The notes under the pieces: generated by a model
The model's database searches: none
What the model was told of the DNA's origin: nothing
What the model saw: only the letters and a program-made list of their open reading frames with translations
DNA from: Paragonimus skrjabini miyazakii
Taxonomy: Eukaryota; Platyhelminthes; Trematoda; Plagiorchiida; Troglotrematidae
Length of the DNA: 64,000 bases
Assembly (NCBI GenBank): GCA_014338405.1
Contig: JTDE01000959.1
Coordinates: 79,521-143,520, forward strand
Reading direction: 5' to 3'
Part shown: in pieces, positions 47,823 to 61,400 of the stretch
Numbering within the stretch: the first letter of the stretch is position 1
How the letters are laid out: each line of letters begins with the position of its first letter
Program-made: the position numbers and the translations under genes

Positions 47823-50149
47823 GACAGGGCGACCGTTTCTCCCCTACAGTTTGGTCAGTTAAGATCCCAGTTATGTTCGGTTGAAAAGCTGTTTTATATA
47901 GTACCCACAATGACTTTGTTGCCTGTTGGTTTACCTCTTAATTTCCCATCAATTCACCTAAAATTATTCTTCAGTAATGGAAACGCAGATTCAAAACAGA
48001 ATCTAAAGTTGCATTGCGCATCCCTTCACCGCCGGTTCTAAACGCAGGTTGACAATTTTGGCCGGGACAAATCTGTTTGTCCTCCTTTTGGAATGATCGC
48101 GCAAACTGAACCCTTTTCACACGAAGTTGTGATTGAACGTCTGGATATAATTATTTTGTCGTGTACACTGACAGGTCATTTGTGACCTGGTTAACAAGCT
48201 GATCTCACAAACACGAGGGTTGGAGTGCAAATTCCGACTGGACGAGGATATTTACTACTGATGAGCTTCTACACCAGTCTGTACAAATAAAAGTTGGACA
48301 GTTTGAAATCTTGTTCAACGCGAATTTTTAACTTGATCGACGGCAAGTGTCCGGTGCTGCTGGCCGTCTACTATATAAAATATTTCTTGTATCAAGGTCC
48401 CACTCCCAGTGGTTGTTTTCCACGTTCAATAAACACCCTAAGTCTCTTAGTCCAGCTACCCAGTGATCATATAGGTTTGGTTAATTGGTCAGAAATGTCA
48501 TAAATAACTTTTAAACCTCAACTTTTTAATTGCGCATTGTCAGTCTAGTATTAGCAACCATGACATTGGCATTCAAACGGTTAGAGTTCGAATTACACAC
48601 ACCCACTTATCGATTAGTTGGTTCACATGATCTAACTGAAAACTACTTCTACGGGTCCGTCATCAGATCCAGGTTACAGACATAATCGGTATCGTGATGA
48701 CCGGATATGAAGTTAGAGATTACCGAAGCGCAAGACTTCAAGAAACGTGAGACTTATACAAAGTCCTCCAAAGAATCAAGGGGCGTGAGTTTAGGGGAGA
48801 CTATGGTGAAGCACAGTTGCATGTTTTTGATGAAAGGTATATGTGATTAGTTCACGATAAAATAGGCCAACATTTAACCACACAGAAGGAACTGGATTAA
48901 CGAATATTTTGTTTGGAACGTCTATCACGGACGTCGCTAAATGCCTCAAAACGTACTCTTCGAGTAAAACCTCCCGCCCTTAAAAACATGAAACCGAAGG
49001 ATAAAGGTGACTGTCATGTGCTCATAAATGGAGATTGTGACTGGTACATACATTTTTGGCAAACCTGTCGCATAGTCTGCCTGCAGTTGTAGGTAAAGTG
49101 TGCAGTGGATACACAGCACAGTATTCACCTGACGGTAACCACTGGTTTCACCACATACTTTATTGCAATTGAACCACGAAAATAATCGACGTCATTTTCC
49201 TCATTTATGTTTCAGGAAGTGACTATTGGTCATGACAAAGCTCAGCTAGATCTAGCGAGCTATTGAGATATGATTGTCTGAGCGCTCTAAACGGTGAATC
49301 TAAAGGGCATTGAATGCCAACAGAATGAATGTGTGAGGCTGTGTTATCCCACTTGAAATGCTAGAGTTCTATGAATGGGATTTTCAGGTGTAACTGTTAG
49401 ATAGGACTGATTCCATCAAAAGGGCGTTCATACATGACTCGTTCACAGATGGCGTACGAGCCACGGGAATTCTCAACCATCAAACCACAGGCCTGAAAAT
49501 CTTTGAACTTCACCGTTTGGATCGATACAACTTCCATCTCCCAATAGCCTTTTAGGACAATTTCAGCTTAGTCGTTGCTGGCGGTCAGCTTTCGAAGTGA
49601 ACCTTCTCTGATCACGTGCGGTTATAATCCCAGTGACACAGGGACTAGGTGTTAGTCAGAGAACGCCACTATAGAATCAGGTGATTGACCGATACTGAAA
49701 TTATGACGGCAGTTGGATTATGCTTTCAGCCAGTCCCAAGTTGGTTCCTCGATCAGCGATCACAAGTTGATCATTTTCCTTTTGGACTTTGTTTAGATCT
49801 ATACAGGTTGAAATTTCAGTGTTACATATCTCACGTAAGAGGGTGGCCTTAGTGCGTGGTTGTTAATCGTGAAAACTAGGGGTGGAGGAAGTACACCGTT
49901 TTCCGGATTTTTTATATTCATGCGTGTAATTCGTCGCGCTTACTGGATGCTCGGACAAATAAGTAGCCATTGGGTTAAGGAGAGGATAGCTAATAATGAT
50001 AGCTGAACAAGTTCATTAGCTAGGTCCTTGAAATTAGGTGGATGGAGTCAGGTACTACTTGTGACACTTAACCACTTGCCATTGTTTATGGATGCCGCAA
50101 CAGACTGACGTAGGGAACAAGGTGGACAGTAGGTGACTTGACACTAAGA
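47823..50149. other. No recognisable feature
   Basis: A weak tRNA-like phrase at about 48175-48240 and chance ORFs only. Confidence 0.35.
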
Positions 50150-50632
50150 AACGAAACTATTTGCTGATAAGGAACTCATTTTACATCGCGTTCTTCTGAA
50201 AAATTGTGGAATCTGTTGCTCTTAAAGTTTGTGGCTGATGATTTCAGTGGAATTGGTGGATAACTGGTTTTAATCGATGGAGTTTTATTGCGATTCAGGC
50301 GACGGAACGTTTTGGATACTCTTGCCATTATTTTGAGGGGGTTTGTAAGGTGTAACTTTCAGTTCGCTTGGTTTAAACGAGAATATTTTTGCGAACTGAG
50401 TGTCGTTATTTTTGTTCTTATGCCAGCCGAACATCTAGTTACATCCATGACTCATTGCTGTAGACGGTGCGGTTGGGTTCTCCCGTTAAATCTCCATGAT
50501 GACAATCATCTACAGCCGAATCTACGAGATATGACTTGCACATGTAACCTCACTATGAAAACGGTTTCCTTTCTGGGCCATATAAATTATTATGCTGATT
50601 TGATTCCACTTCGACAAAGATGGTCTGGGTGA
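50150..50632 (+). pseudogene. Probable gypsy-type RT relic
   Basis: Reading plus: KFVADDFSGIGG resembles the YxDD active-site strand (Tyr replaced). After an in-frame stop, the 114-codon frame from 50288 gives DTLAIILRGF, then FAWFKREYFCELSV (compare the family's KCEFF block), and ends with TVSFLGHINYYADLIP, closely resembling the SFLGLxNYYxxFIP block of the gypsy RT thumb. Block order and spacing are right. The lineage differs from the gypsy element at 1.6-4.6 kb, which reads SLGLASYHRRFVPGFS there. The evidence is by-eye motif matching only. Confidence 0.45.
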
Positions 50633-53600
50633 TTTGTCAATTCAGTTCACAACGGTTCATTTTCTAGTAGGCTATCAATCAAGTTATATAAATCGGTATG
50701 TCCGTTTCGGATTATTATCTAAGTCTGTTCATGTGACGGACATAGACATGCAGACTAGGTAGATACCATTTGAAAGTGAATGAATAAGCCTGTCCTCTAT
50801 ATTGCCTGACTGATTTTAGGCTGGAAACTATCAACCTGGCAATATTCTCCCCAAAATTCTGTTGCTCGAATTGTCATTGGAAATTTATTTATTCTTCTTT
50901 GATCACCTTACTCAATCCTCGATGGGTTCTCATTTACCCCATTCGTTAACTGGATTATCCCATGCGTCTGTGATAGATTTACACAAAGTTGACATTCTAC
51001 AAGTCCTATAAACTTGACTAAATTATCTATAGGTGTCTATTTTTGGACAGAATTAGCCTATCCAAACAGAACATCTGTTTGAGTGCAAAACGGCTTATAG
51101 CTTATTTGTCTTTTTGATCTCTCTCGTTATTCTTGTAGCAAATGATGAAGATTGCGTGAGCTTTGTTTGCGGTTAATCCTGCAAGGTTATTATTTTTTAA
51201 TATGTATATCACTTAACATTGTTAATAATCTGTTAGTGTCACTTAGTTATAACACATGTTTTTTTCTGTGGGAATGTTGCAATACATGTTTTTCAATCAA
51301 TGACTTGGCTGGCTAAATATTCAGTAAACCATTGTTGACACATCATTGGATTTGTATACACATAGACTGAAATTTTCTTTTATTTCTGTTTTTTTTTACA
51401 ACGTTAACGGAGGTAATTTTACCAATTGATCATTGGAAGCTACCTCTGAAATGAAACACAGTGTAATGTTCATGTGTTCGTCTTGTTCACTTCAACCGTT
51501 GACTGAAGATGAAGAGCTGTAAGGCTCAAATTTACTGCAATTAATATATATCATTTCAGAAATAACTTGAGAAGCGTTCAGAAATGAAAGAAACATTGTC
51601 ATATTGTATTGTGAGTACGTTTGATATCAGCTGTATTTATTTGCAGTTTGATTTCTTTCTATTCTTTCAGATTTACACTTCAAACAGTCCTGCTGGATAC
51701 ATTTCGTTCACTTCAACTTCACTCGTTTCTGATGAGCCTCTTACTCATTCCAGATAATTATTTTCCTGAACATATGCAGACGACGTGTTTGTCTGACTCC
51801 TCCTGTATCACGCAAATGATTCTTTTGAGTTGGTCAACTTAGGCAAACACTGTTACTCAATATTTCAAAATTTACGTGACATTAACCTTCCATTTTTAAC
51901 GAAATATTCACGTTTTTTTCCTGAGGGAACATGTAACCGTTCAGAAGTCTCAGCGTGAAACAGTTATACTTCACAGCAATTCACAATTTGACGTGAAATC
52001 TACACATAATGAAAGCCTTTGCTAAAGTTAAAAAACATCATGTTCTGCAGGTGCACTGCATTTTGATGCTGGTTAATCTCAATTTTCACTTCTCAGCTCA
52101 TTCTTTCTTCCAGTTAATTGTATTGCTTTTGAGCAGTCTCACTTGGTTTCAACAAAGTATTTGTCAAAAGCTTTATAATCGTAGTTATCTCCCCAACTAC
52201 AGTGGTAGTTCTCATTTTCTTTCCAGCTAAATTAGTTTTGGTCTGGCAACATTCAACGATTAAATTCAAAGTTTTATTATGTGTGAACTCGATCAATCTT
52301 TCATATTGGTCTTTCTAAGTTTACATAATCACTTTCAACCGTGTCCGCTAACAAGTCCTAGTTTATCCGCCACAAAGCTTTTCGATTTCCTGATTAATTT
52401 CAATCGACTGTTACAGAAATTGACTATAGAGCAATTACTAAAGTTTATAATTTGCCTTCTGAAGACACAATTATGTAACTGCAGGTGTGTAATGAGATTT
52501 CTTACACTGACTTTTATTCAGCGCTCCCGAATGCTTATTAACAAAGTTGATTGTTTTTCGTCATTAAACCGCAGTTAGTGGTCAGTAAGTAGGTCGTTGA
52601 AATGTAACAATTTGACCGTTATAAAAATGTTATCACAGCTGTCCAATTCCAATTGATTTTTTAGTCACATGTGCTTCCCAACTGATTGAAAATTGCCTAT
52701 GGAAGGGCCATCAGTGAGAATGAAGAGAACATTTGTTGTGTTCCATGAGCGGTACTCACAAGGGACTGACAGTGAGAATTTGGGTGTGGTAATTCGGTCA
52801 CCTCTAATGTGGTGTATGATTATTGTATAACACGCAGGTCTGCTTTTGAGTAGTACTGCGGCAGCAGAAAATTCGTCACTAGGTGACAAGGATTTAAGGG
52901 GCATCAGAGGAGTACAAACTACCGTATAAAATGCACCCTCGCTTATAAGTAATACTGCACTGCTCGAGCGCGCCGAAACCAAAAGGCAGATTTCAGCGAC
53001 AGAAGGACCAGGAGCTGGAATGGACTACTGGAAACGCGTTCACGTAGTATGCCGAACGTATCAGCGACAAAACTATCGCTGCACTACTACCAGGAATGTG
53101 GATATACGTCAGTAATGTAAAATAGGGTTTGAGTTCTTTTTTCTGTATTTTCAGAATAAATGTCCAGCAGTGAGCGATTTCATGTGGCAAGCATCTTTTG
53201 TGAACGCACACAAGAAGATGCAACTTGCACTATCGTCTACCGAATGTGTGGACCGGATCTCCAACCGCTGTCGTTGCACTATTATGCACAGACGAGGGCT
53301 TACCCTGAGTTTGGCTGAACAACCCATCTGAATACCAGTAGCAGCAACCCGATGATAGTGCTTTTCAAGTTGGATCTACTGAAATGCTCCTTAGTCTTCG
53401 GTAATTAACAAAACTAAGAATTGAACTTGTGGTTACATAAGTCAAGGGCCAATCCAAAGGCTAAGAACTCAGTCCAATATGCGATGTTTCATTCATTAAT
53501 ATGTCAAGCTTCTTCGGGATCTAAAACCAGATATCGCAAGCCTAAAAATAAAATATGAGACGTTATGATACATTTTGAATTTGTAATCCACAATTTTCCG

Positions 53601-56600
53601 GTTATCAATTAAACACGTGCTTGTTGAACACACATTCTATATCAGTCACAAACAAAAATGTTTATGGATATGCTAGTCGTATCATTCATTTACTTTTCTT
53701 GTCTTGTCCTCAACGTTTACAATCGCGATCTTATCAGCTCAAAGGAATTCGACAAAAGGAATTGACTATAATAAAAAAGAAACAAACCGTAGTTAGGAAA
53801 TGTTTATTTTTTTCAGATATGATAATGTAAATAGCACGAAAAAATCAGTATTTTGGCTCACTCGGTTTCAGAAAAGGACTTTTTCGGTCTATCGCAGACT
53901 TCAGGTCACTTGAAAGCGCGATTCACCTGCTGTTCAATTGTGTTTACGGTCTTCTACTCAAAAAGTGAGTTGGCTATCAGGTTATTTGCAGTGATAACTA
54001 GAACTACATTGAAAGAATTGATCGATAACTACGTTGGGGGTAAACTTGTTCAGTCGATGACAAACAAGCAGTCAAGCACACGATCTAACAAATAAGACAT
54101 GGATTTCACAACACATCCCAAAAGAGTTTCACAAGATTGAATCAATCAACTGTTTTACCGTATTGTTGTGCAACGTTAACTTTAAACTCACGTTAATCAG
54201 TTCTGCTTTGTTGACGTGGTATGGATGGTCTATTTTGTGTAAACAAAAACATGAGATCATGCCATCAGTTTAATTTTTATTTTTAGTTTTGGCATTTCTT
54301 TACGTTTAATTGCTGTTTCTATATTTTCAAATTTAAGGTAATCAGCTCGTTATTTTGTTAAGACGCTAGAGAGATAAATGCGAAACGATAACAGTCGTTA
54401 ACACTTGTAGTCCTTTCGTTATGGTATATTTGGATATCATTATACTGAGATTAATTTGTTTTCAACAGAACTAACCAGAAAAAATGATGTACTTGACACT
54501 ATGGGATAATTAACACTGGTGAGACCGAAAATGAGCATGATGAGAAGGTAATAATCAACTTAGAAGGTCAACGTAGGAGTTATCGGGCTAGTTTTACAAA
54601 TAAGGTGTGGTCAAAATGAAATATAATCAGTGTGTAAGAATCTATAACAAAGAAAACTGAGGACAGATTTTGGTACTTCTGACCATAGTTTCAAATCAAT
54701 TTTATTCTGTTTTCATAATATGTTTAAAATACACCTCACGATGGATTGATTTCAAGTGATAGTGGCAAAAAATGAGCATGATGAGAAGACAGTAAAGTAC
54801 TCACTGAGTTGTCCAACCCATAAGCGAGTCCCCCAATGTAGCGCTACTTGCGTTAGCAATTTTTAAGCTAATTTATAGGTATGTTATTTGGTCAACATTG
54901 CATTTATGGACGTTAGGCATCCCAAACTTTGATGATGTAACAACAGAACCAATGGGTAAATCGGAGCGATCAATATTACTTGTCTACCCGACGTATCTCA
55001 CTTCAAAGACCATTAATGTTTGCTCAGATATTTCACCGCTAAGTTGTATTGTTTACGTACTGCTTGAAAGTGCTGTCCGTTTAGTGGTAAGTATGTCTCA
55101 CTGAGTAATCCAGTATTAATATTTACTGTACTACTAATATGCCATCACTATCCAATAAAAACTGCTGTGTTTCTGGTAAACCACTCGAACCATATGTTGA
55201 GCACTGTTGAACAATTTTCCAAAATGCTGACAAATGTTGGAGGCAGTTTGTTGTAGTATCATTTGAGATTATTGGTGATGTGAATGTGATTACCTCACGT
55301 TCCGTAGCAGATGATAATGATTCGATCAAAAACCCAAATCGTCCTGAAAGCGGTTGGAAGGATCCTGGTTTGAAGACAAGCAGGGCAAAAAGTGACCAAA
55401 ATGTTGTAGCTACTTGCAGTGTGCAAGGATTGGCCCTCCAGTGGAAAGTGCAAGCTTGTTTACTTTTATGGAAAACCTATATGGAACTGTATATACATAT
55501 AAACCAAACGAACATCATCTGAATTGAGTTCATTTTCCACTCAAAACACTTTGATAGGCCTCTATGAATATCAACGTGCGCTCAGCAGTAATGACGTGGT
55601 AGAATAACAGACTGACCGTGATTAAATTGGGGGTGGAATTCTATGACTTTGAATGCAATTAGGTTTGAACAGATTGACAAAACTATCTACATTTTTGCAC
55701 ACTTAGACAATCTGAATGTGTGTTTAGGATTTGCCAAAATTCTGGCGGGATTGTTACACAATTTCGTGCTTGAGTTCGGAACTGTTAAAGCTTAATGAGA
55801 ATCTTGACACACTACCATTTAAAGCTAGGTTGAGTGAATAAATTTGGTACGACTTAATTCTCCATATATTTTGTTAACAATAAACTTGCTTGCATTCCTG
55901 TAATTTCGAACGATAACATTCTATAAAATTTGTACGCGCACTGTGGCTTTGTCAAGCCAGAATCTGTAAAGATCAGTTCCAAAATTTTGGTTTTTTCTTC
56001 AAATAACTAGAGTAACTTATAGAAAAGTGATGCAACTAATTGGGAAATAGGTAAGTTCTGATAAATGAGTGGACGAGAAACAAAGAATGGTTTCAAACGG
56101 ACAACGTAAGAGTGGTTTACATGAATTCCACGAATGTATAATCGATGTGGAAGGGACAGTAAGTGTTATGACATAAAGTGACTTGTAAATAAACGAATGA
56201 TGACAATTTCGGAACTGATACATCGTGGATATTTGGATCGGGGTGCTGCTCCGTGATCTGCTGATAACGATTGCCATAGTTGAAGGAAGGGAAACATTCG
56301 TACAGTTTGAGATATGCTAATCCAGACTGTTATCGTTTGGGCACTCGTTCGACAGAACAAATAATGCTGCAATATTTTTGAGTTAGAATTGTCAGAAAGC
56401 GGTGAATCCTAAACGTTACTGGCGTATTTGAAAGACATAGATCCTTTTGGTGGTGAAACCTCACCCCTGTGAGTTGAAACTAGAAAAGGTGACATTATAG
56501 TCTTTCAGAACATCTCAGAATTAGGAAGTGTGTGATGATGGGCGGCCCCTCAACGAGGTTTAGAGAATCGCTTATCACTACAATCCTGGGAACTATATGA

Positions 56601-58372
56601 CGGTAACATACTTTTGTAATTCTTCAAAGTAATGAGGGATTAACTTGCGATACACTTACAAGGAATTGAGTAATCGCCAATGTCAGTTTCGGGAGATACC
56701 TTGATCTCACAATCTGAGCTAAGTTGACTGGACAGGTATGCGAGAGTGACGATTGACATTTCAACTCTCGGCACCCGCCTTGGCCTGAAATGTAAGGCAG
56801 GGAACGCGACTATAAATGAAAACTCAGATGTGCACATAGGGGTCAGCTCTAACCAACAAGGACGATGATCATCTTCTGAAGATTCAGAAGTACCGTAACC
56901 TTACCCAACCACTCGCAGGTGCTTACAGGATGAGTGAATCCTAGTTGGTGTGCCGACTTTGAGACCATAGTGTCCAGCTTTACGTGTGCACAGCAGTCGA
57001 TGCAGATTCTGTCATTTACTGGGAGCAGCGAAGATGACTGGTCTAGAAAATGCCCCGTTCTATCGGGTTATTAAACGGGGAACAACAGCCGACACATCCA
57101 CTTTGTATTCAGTCTTTCCCGCATCTAATAGCCATGTTCATCAGTGATTGGTCACAACCCAGAAAAGAGGATAAACGGTGTTTTCATGAAGACTACATCA
57201 TGTAGTTCTGTCACAAACTTCATAGTTGTAATATACACTTTAGGCAAAAAGTGCAAGCGTCGTGCCAGCTGACAATGAAGGGATAATTGTTCAATAGATA
57301 GTGAAATTTTGATTTGTTTGCAAGTTTATCATCAGTCCTGTCCCATGAACACAAGACTTATCTGTGCCGACTGAGTTCAAGAAGTCGTAATGGTCTTATT
57401 TTGTGCAGTCAGACAAATAATTCTTCTTTTTCACCCGTGAATGATCGCCAGTACCTTCTAGTTGCATCTCAATTAGCTCTTTGCAAACTTGGGAGAATTA
57501 CTGTATATCCGGGTAACAGTTTGTTGGGACAATATACTATATGGCGAACTTCCCCGGCTAGTAGTTACCGATTACAGTGTTCGTGTAAAACGCTTTGCAC
57601 ACTCACTTCAACATTTTTAAGTATGTGGTAACCTTCGAGGTTAAAGAGATGTGTGCGTGATATTATGAATGTATAGACGATCGTACACCTCGTCTGTTTT
57701 TTATGTTTAGCTCAGTATGTGGTGGCACAGATGCAGATATAGAGACTTGACAGGATCGGGCTCGCAAGTAATGAAGTGTTTGAAACTGTTGTGATCACAA
57801 ATGCAATCCACTTACTTCACACCGCTTGGTCTGACCAAAGAAAGCCAAACTATGCTGAAAACGGCCAAGGAAGACTGTGACGAAAGAAAGTTGCGAGTTT
57901 AATCGAGCTATGTGTTATGAACAACCGTGTAATGAGCAGGGCTTCTGGAACTTATCTGGACTATATAGGTAACAGCACAGAAGCCTTAGAGACAGCATGT
58001 AGTTCCCAGGCAGGCTTCGCAGTGATACATAACATTTCGGATATTTAGGTCTACTTGGGTCCGGATGTGCATGACGATGACTTTGTGATCACTTGTGGCT
58101 GTCTCAGTAGTGATTCTGTGGTTTAAACGAGAGCTTCACTTAATCATAATCTCTTTCTGGTAATCAGTTGGTTAAAGAAAATTTGCCATTTGATATATTG
58201 ATTAGGTTACGCCTCGCCAAACGATAATCAAGACAATAATCTAATTAGGTGCCCAAATTTCCCTAGGATTTTCGGGCGTTTAACCTGGAGCTGAAATTAC
58301 CAGAGAGTAGGGATAAATCTGCAATGGATGCCGCGGTAGCCAGCATACGCCGTTTTACTCTTTTGGATTCAT
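50633..58372. other. Long A+T-rich stretch, no supported gene
   Basis: By eye, 50.8-52.6 kb is notably T-rich on the plus strand, with pyrimidine tracts ending in cag (for example about 51656-51670) that would suit intron ends, but I could not assemble exons. The frames of about 100 codons at 52279-52578, 52982-52665 and 57314-57631 are unrecognised. Confidence 0.35.
54528..54788 (+). repeat. 20-bp direct repeat pair
   Basis: aaaatgagcatgatgagaag occurs exactly at 54528-54547 and 54769-54788, 241 bases apart. Flanks do not match, so this may mark the ends of a decayed duplication or element. Confidence 0.7.
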
Positions 58373-58436
58373 AAAAAGGCAGTAGTATAGGGGTTTGATG
58401 CACAGTACCTTGTTGTGGTGTTTCGTATCCCATGAG
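58373..58436 (+). other. tRNA-like sequence, degenerate
   Basis: cagtagtataggggtttgat resembles a tRNA A-box region and gtgtttcgtatccc a B-box. No cloverleaf is possible. Possibly the head of a SINE. Confidence 0.2.
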
Positions 58437-60544
58437 AGTTTATACAACCAAAAGTTCGTGATTTTATTCGCGTAGTGGCAGAGGTGACACAAATCGTTGT
58501 CCAACTGGTCTGGGTAGGAAAACGGATTACCGAATCAAGCTGTGGGATTGATACATCTAGAAACTAACATCGTATTTCGTTTGACGATTAGTTATCTTGT
58601 CGAACTTCTTGATTTCATTCCCGAAAGTGATGGCAAGTTCATGAAAAAATTAAGTTGTACAATGGGCATAATACACATTGGCTTCTGTGTCTTGGAGATG
58701 TGCTAAAACTTTAAATAAGATGGCTGTAAATGACAACAGAGGAACTATTTACTGGCGAAGGTTAAGAACACATGAGCGAACATAGTATAACATTCTGTAT
58801 GAAATGCCAACAACCCTGAAGAAAAGTGTAGAACGTCCAGTGGAAAAACGTCGCACTTCATTGGGATGCACGTACAAAGCGCAGTACCATACAGAACTCC
58901 ACAGCGTCGCCCACGACTTTGTACATGGTATAATCAAATCTGAAAATTGCGTCAAATCCACTGCAACAATGCAGCTCTAATCTATTTTAACAAAACACTT
59001 TGAGCTAAGGGAAATCTTTGGCAGGTTAATACCTACCACAAAAACAATCCAGTGCATTAGTGATTGTTTGTGCTGGCATCTTGGGTGTGCGTCTCAGTTG
59101 GCCTTATACTTCTAGAAAACAAAATCATGGATATTGAGTATGCAAATAACTCGTTTAATTGCAATACACTTTCAAAAGACTGGAGAACTACCGATCACTT
59201 AATGGAGGTGTTCATGTCTGCATCATTGCAATTCACCACCGCAAAGTACGCATTACGTTTGCCACTATAACTTGCTTGGGTAAAGTTTATTGCGTCCCTC
59301 CCCCCAAAAAATTGAAAGCATTCAACCCTAGCTGCTCAGTCCTATTAGGATCACGCGGTTGTTTTATCTAACATGTGGTTGGTTTTGGTTTACTCCTGGT
59401 CATAAGTAGTAAAACATTAGGCCAGTCGTATTCGTAGAACTTCAGTGCAATTAATTTCACTAAAAGCAACTTGGTAAAATATAGCTTACTGTATCACGGG
59501 CCTTATTCATATGTTAGCAGTATTCACAGTATGTTCAGCCTGATTACTTTCGAATCCGTGTTACACAATTCAGTCTACGTTGGCTGAAGTCCCCAAGTCC
59601 TATGATAAATTATCCCAGTTGGGTCTTCTTTATACCCTGGACGTTATAGCCTCTGACCCCTTCAACTAAACGAATAATACGGGTTAACGTCACAATAAAT
59701 AATGGGAGTAAACTGCTTGTTATAAATATTACCACCGGGTGCTTACACAAGCATTAGAACTTGGTGGTTCCTTCAAAAGGTTTTAAAATGTAAACCGTTT
59801 TTGTATCGTAAGGATATCAAGTTACAGCAAACTCTAACGACAGCGGTTTTTGCACTCGCAAGAGATAGGATGTACGAGTTATACCAAGACAAGTTATATA
59901 AAAATCCGATACTTACCACCTGCTATTCATTGTCCACCCTTGTAGATGAAATTTAAAACCCGCTCTCCTGGGGTTACGCGAGTTACATCTGCGGCTGACT
60001 GATGATGATTTTTGAAATTCTAGGAGGTGTGCACGATGTTCGCTTATGATCATTTCGGATGGTAGCAGGCAGAACTAAACATGTTCTAATAAACATGCGT
60101 GTTGTGAGCAAATTTTGTTTTCATAATCACTTGGTTGGTCGAATAAATAATTGTACTCTCAATAGTACTCAAGTTACAGTTAACCCTTCTGGTGTGACTG
60201 TTCGTCGCGTGTTTTGTAAAAATACTCCAGGAACTAAAAGTTTAATGAAGAGAGTTCCGCTATATAATTTTTGAACAGAATTCAGCTAAACGTTAACTAA
60301 AGACTTAGAAGCCCATGAACACGAATAAAACAACCAATCCAAAAATGTCTATTGTTCACGGGATTACGTTAACTTTCAAGCTTACCTAAGTTGTTATATA
60401 TCTGCCCTCGATAATCACATGGCCACGCACTTACTGTTAGTCGCCAGAAACACTGACCACTCTCTGAGTTAGTAAAGTAATAAATATCTATCTTAAAATA
60501 TGCTCAGGTTCTAAAAGCTGAAGTACATTCCCTTCGAGTCGGCG
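58437..60544. other. No recognisable feature
   Basis: Short frames only, no motif. In particular no 28S rRNA sequence precedes the R2-clade element. Confidence 0.4.
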
Positions 60545-60660
60545 CGCTTAACCACCACCTCGCGGTGTCAACTGGGCGCTGTCGGTGCAAACCTTGACTG
60601 GCTAAGATTTTAGCAACTCCAGATAGGGCCAAGCACTCTAACTGGTTTTAATCGTACTGG

Positions 60661-60954
60661 TTACATTTGATCAAGACAGTGAAATTACCGCCAGCATCTC
60701 CGTACAGGAAACTACTAGTACACAGGATAAGCGAGCGGAGTATACCTGTTCAGAATGTGACCAGATTTGCAAATCGAATGCCAACTTATCGGCGCATACT
60801 CGCATGCATCGACGCAGGAATGGTCCAGAACAGGAAGTGGACACCCAGCCTGCCACAATCATTGACTGTGCCAAATTTGACCGCAGCTTTTCCACCAAAA
60901 TTGGTCTTGATCAACACAGAAGGCATGTACATCCTTGTTGTAAACCCTCTAAAA
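60661..60954 (+). pseudogene. R2-clade N-terminal zinc-finger region
   Basis: Finger 1 (60746-60809) is CSECDQICKSNANLSAHTRM plus H, a complete CX2CX12HX3H. Finger 2 (from 60867) reads CAKFDRSFSTKIGLDQHRRH: the second Cys is Phe (codon 60876-60878), while the rest keeps the RSFSTKIGL..H pattern typical of R2 and related elements. These fingers normally bind the target site. The frame breaks at the nested repeat just after HVHP. No Met start was identified; the ORF is open upstream to about 60661. Confidence 0.8.
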
Positions 60955-61400
60955 CGATACGTTGGTTTGTTCTCGATACAGTGGAGCGCTTGACGTAAAT
61001 CGAACTCTCTTTCCGGTAATAATTAACACAGAAATTTTGGTCCCAAAAAATACCGCGACTGTCCCATGATTTTGCTCCCAAGACAAGCCAAAAGATGCGT
61101 ACAAAAAAAGCTCTGTTCCGCCCCAAAACGTGTGCGAAAAAACGAAGAATACGAAGTATTTATATGGTGCGAAGTGACTAAAAAACATTCCCGAATCATA
61201 AAAAAGAAGGACAGTTGCCGGAACAAAAATAGTCAGGGTCACTAATGAGGTAATCCCTCAACCGCTCTGAACAGTTCCGCCAATTAGGATTGAATCGATG
61301 GTTTTTTCTCGAGGACGGAGGCGGTTTTGGAAGGAAAAAGAATGGATGCCTCAAAAATTCCATCGTACGCAACCGTGACAAACCCATGTCCATGAAAACC
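60955..61400 (-). repeat. ~445-bp interspersed repeat, copy 2, nested in R2
   Basis: Minus-strand homologue of 46978-47425, lying between the zinc fingers and the pre-RT region of the R2-clade element, so it inserted after that element. Its frame (61242-60949) parallels the plus-strand frame from 47133 with APYKYFVFFVF, KISVLIITG and SSAPLYRE. I did not find an unambiguous target-site duplication at the junctions. Confidence 0.75.

Noticed and set aside
48175..48240. tRNA-like SINE head
   Set aside because: A- and B-box resemblance is weak and no stems form.
57053..57080. ccccgtt/aacgggg hairpin as a terminator or regulatory RNA
   Set aside because: Only 7 bp, no adjacent transcript evidence; such stems arise by chance.
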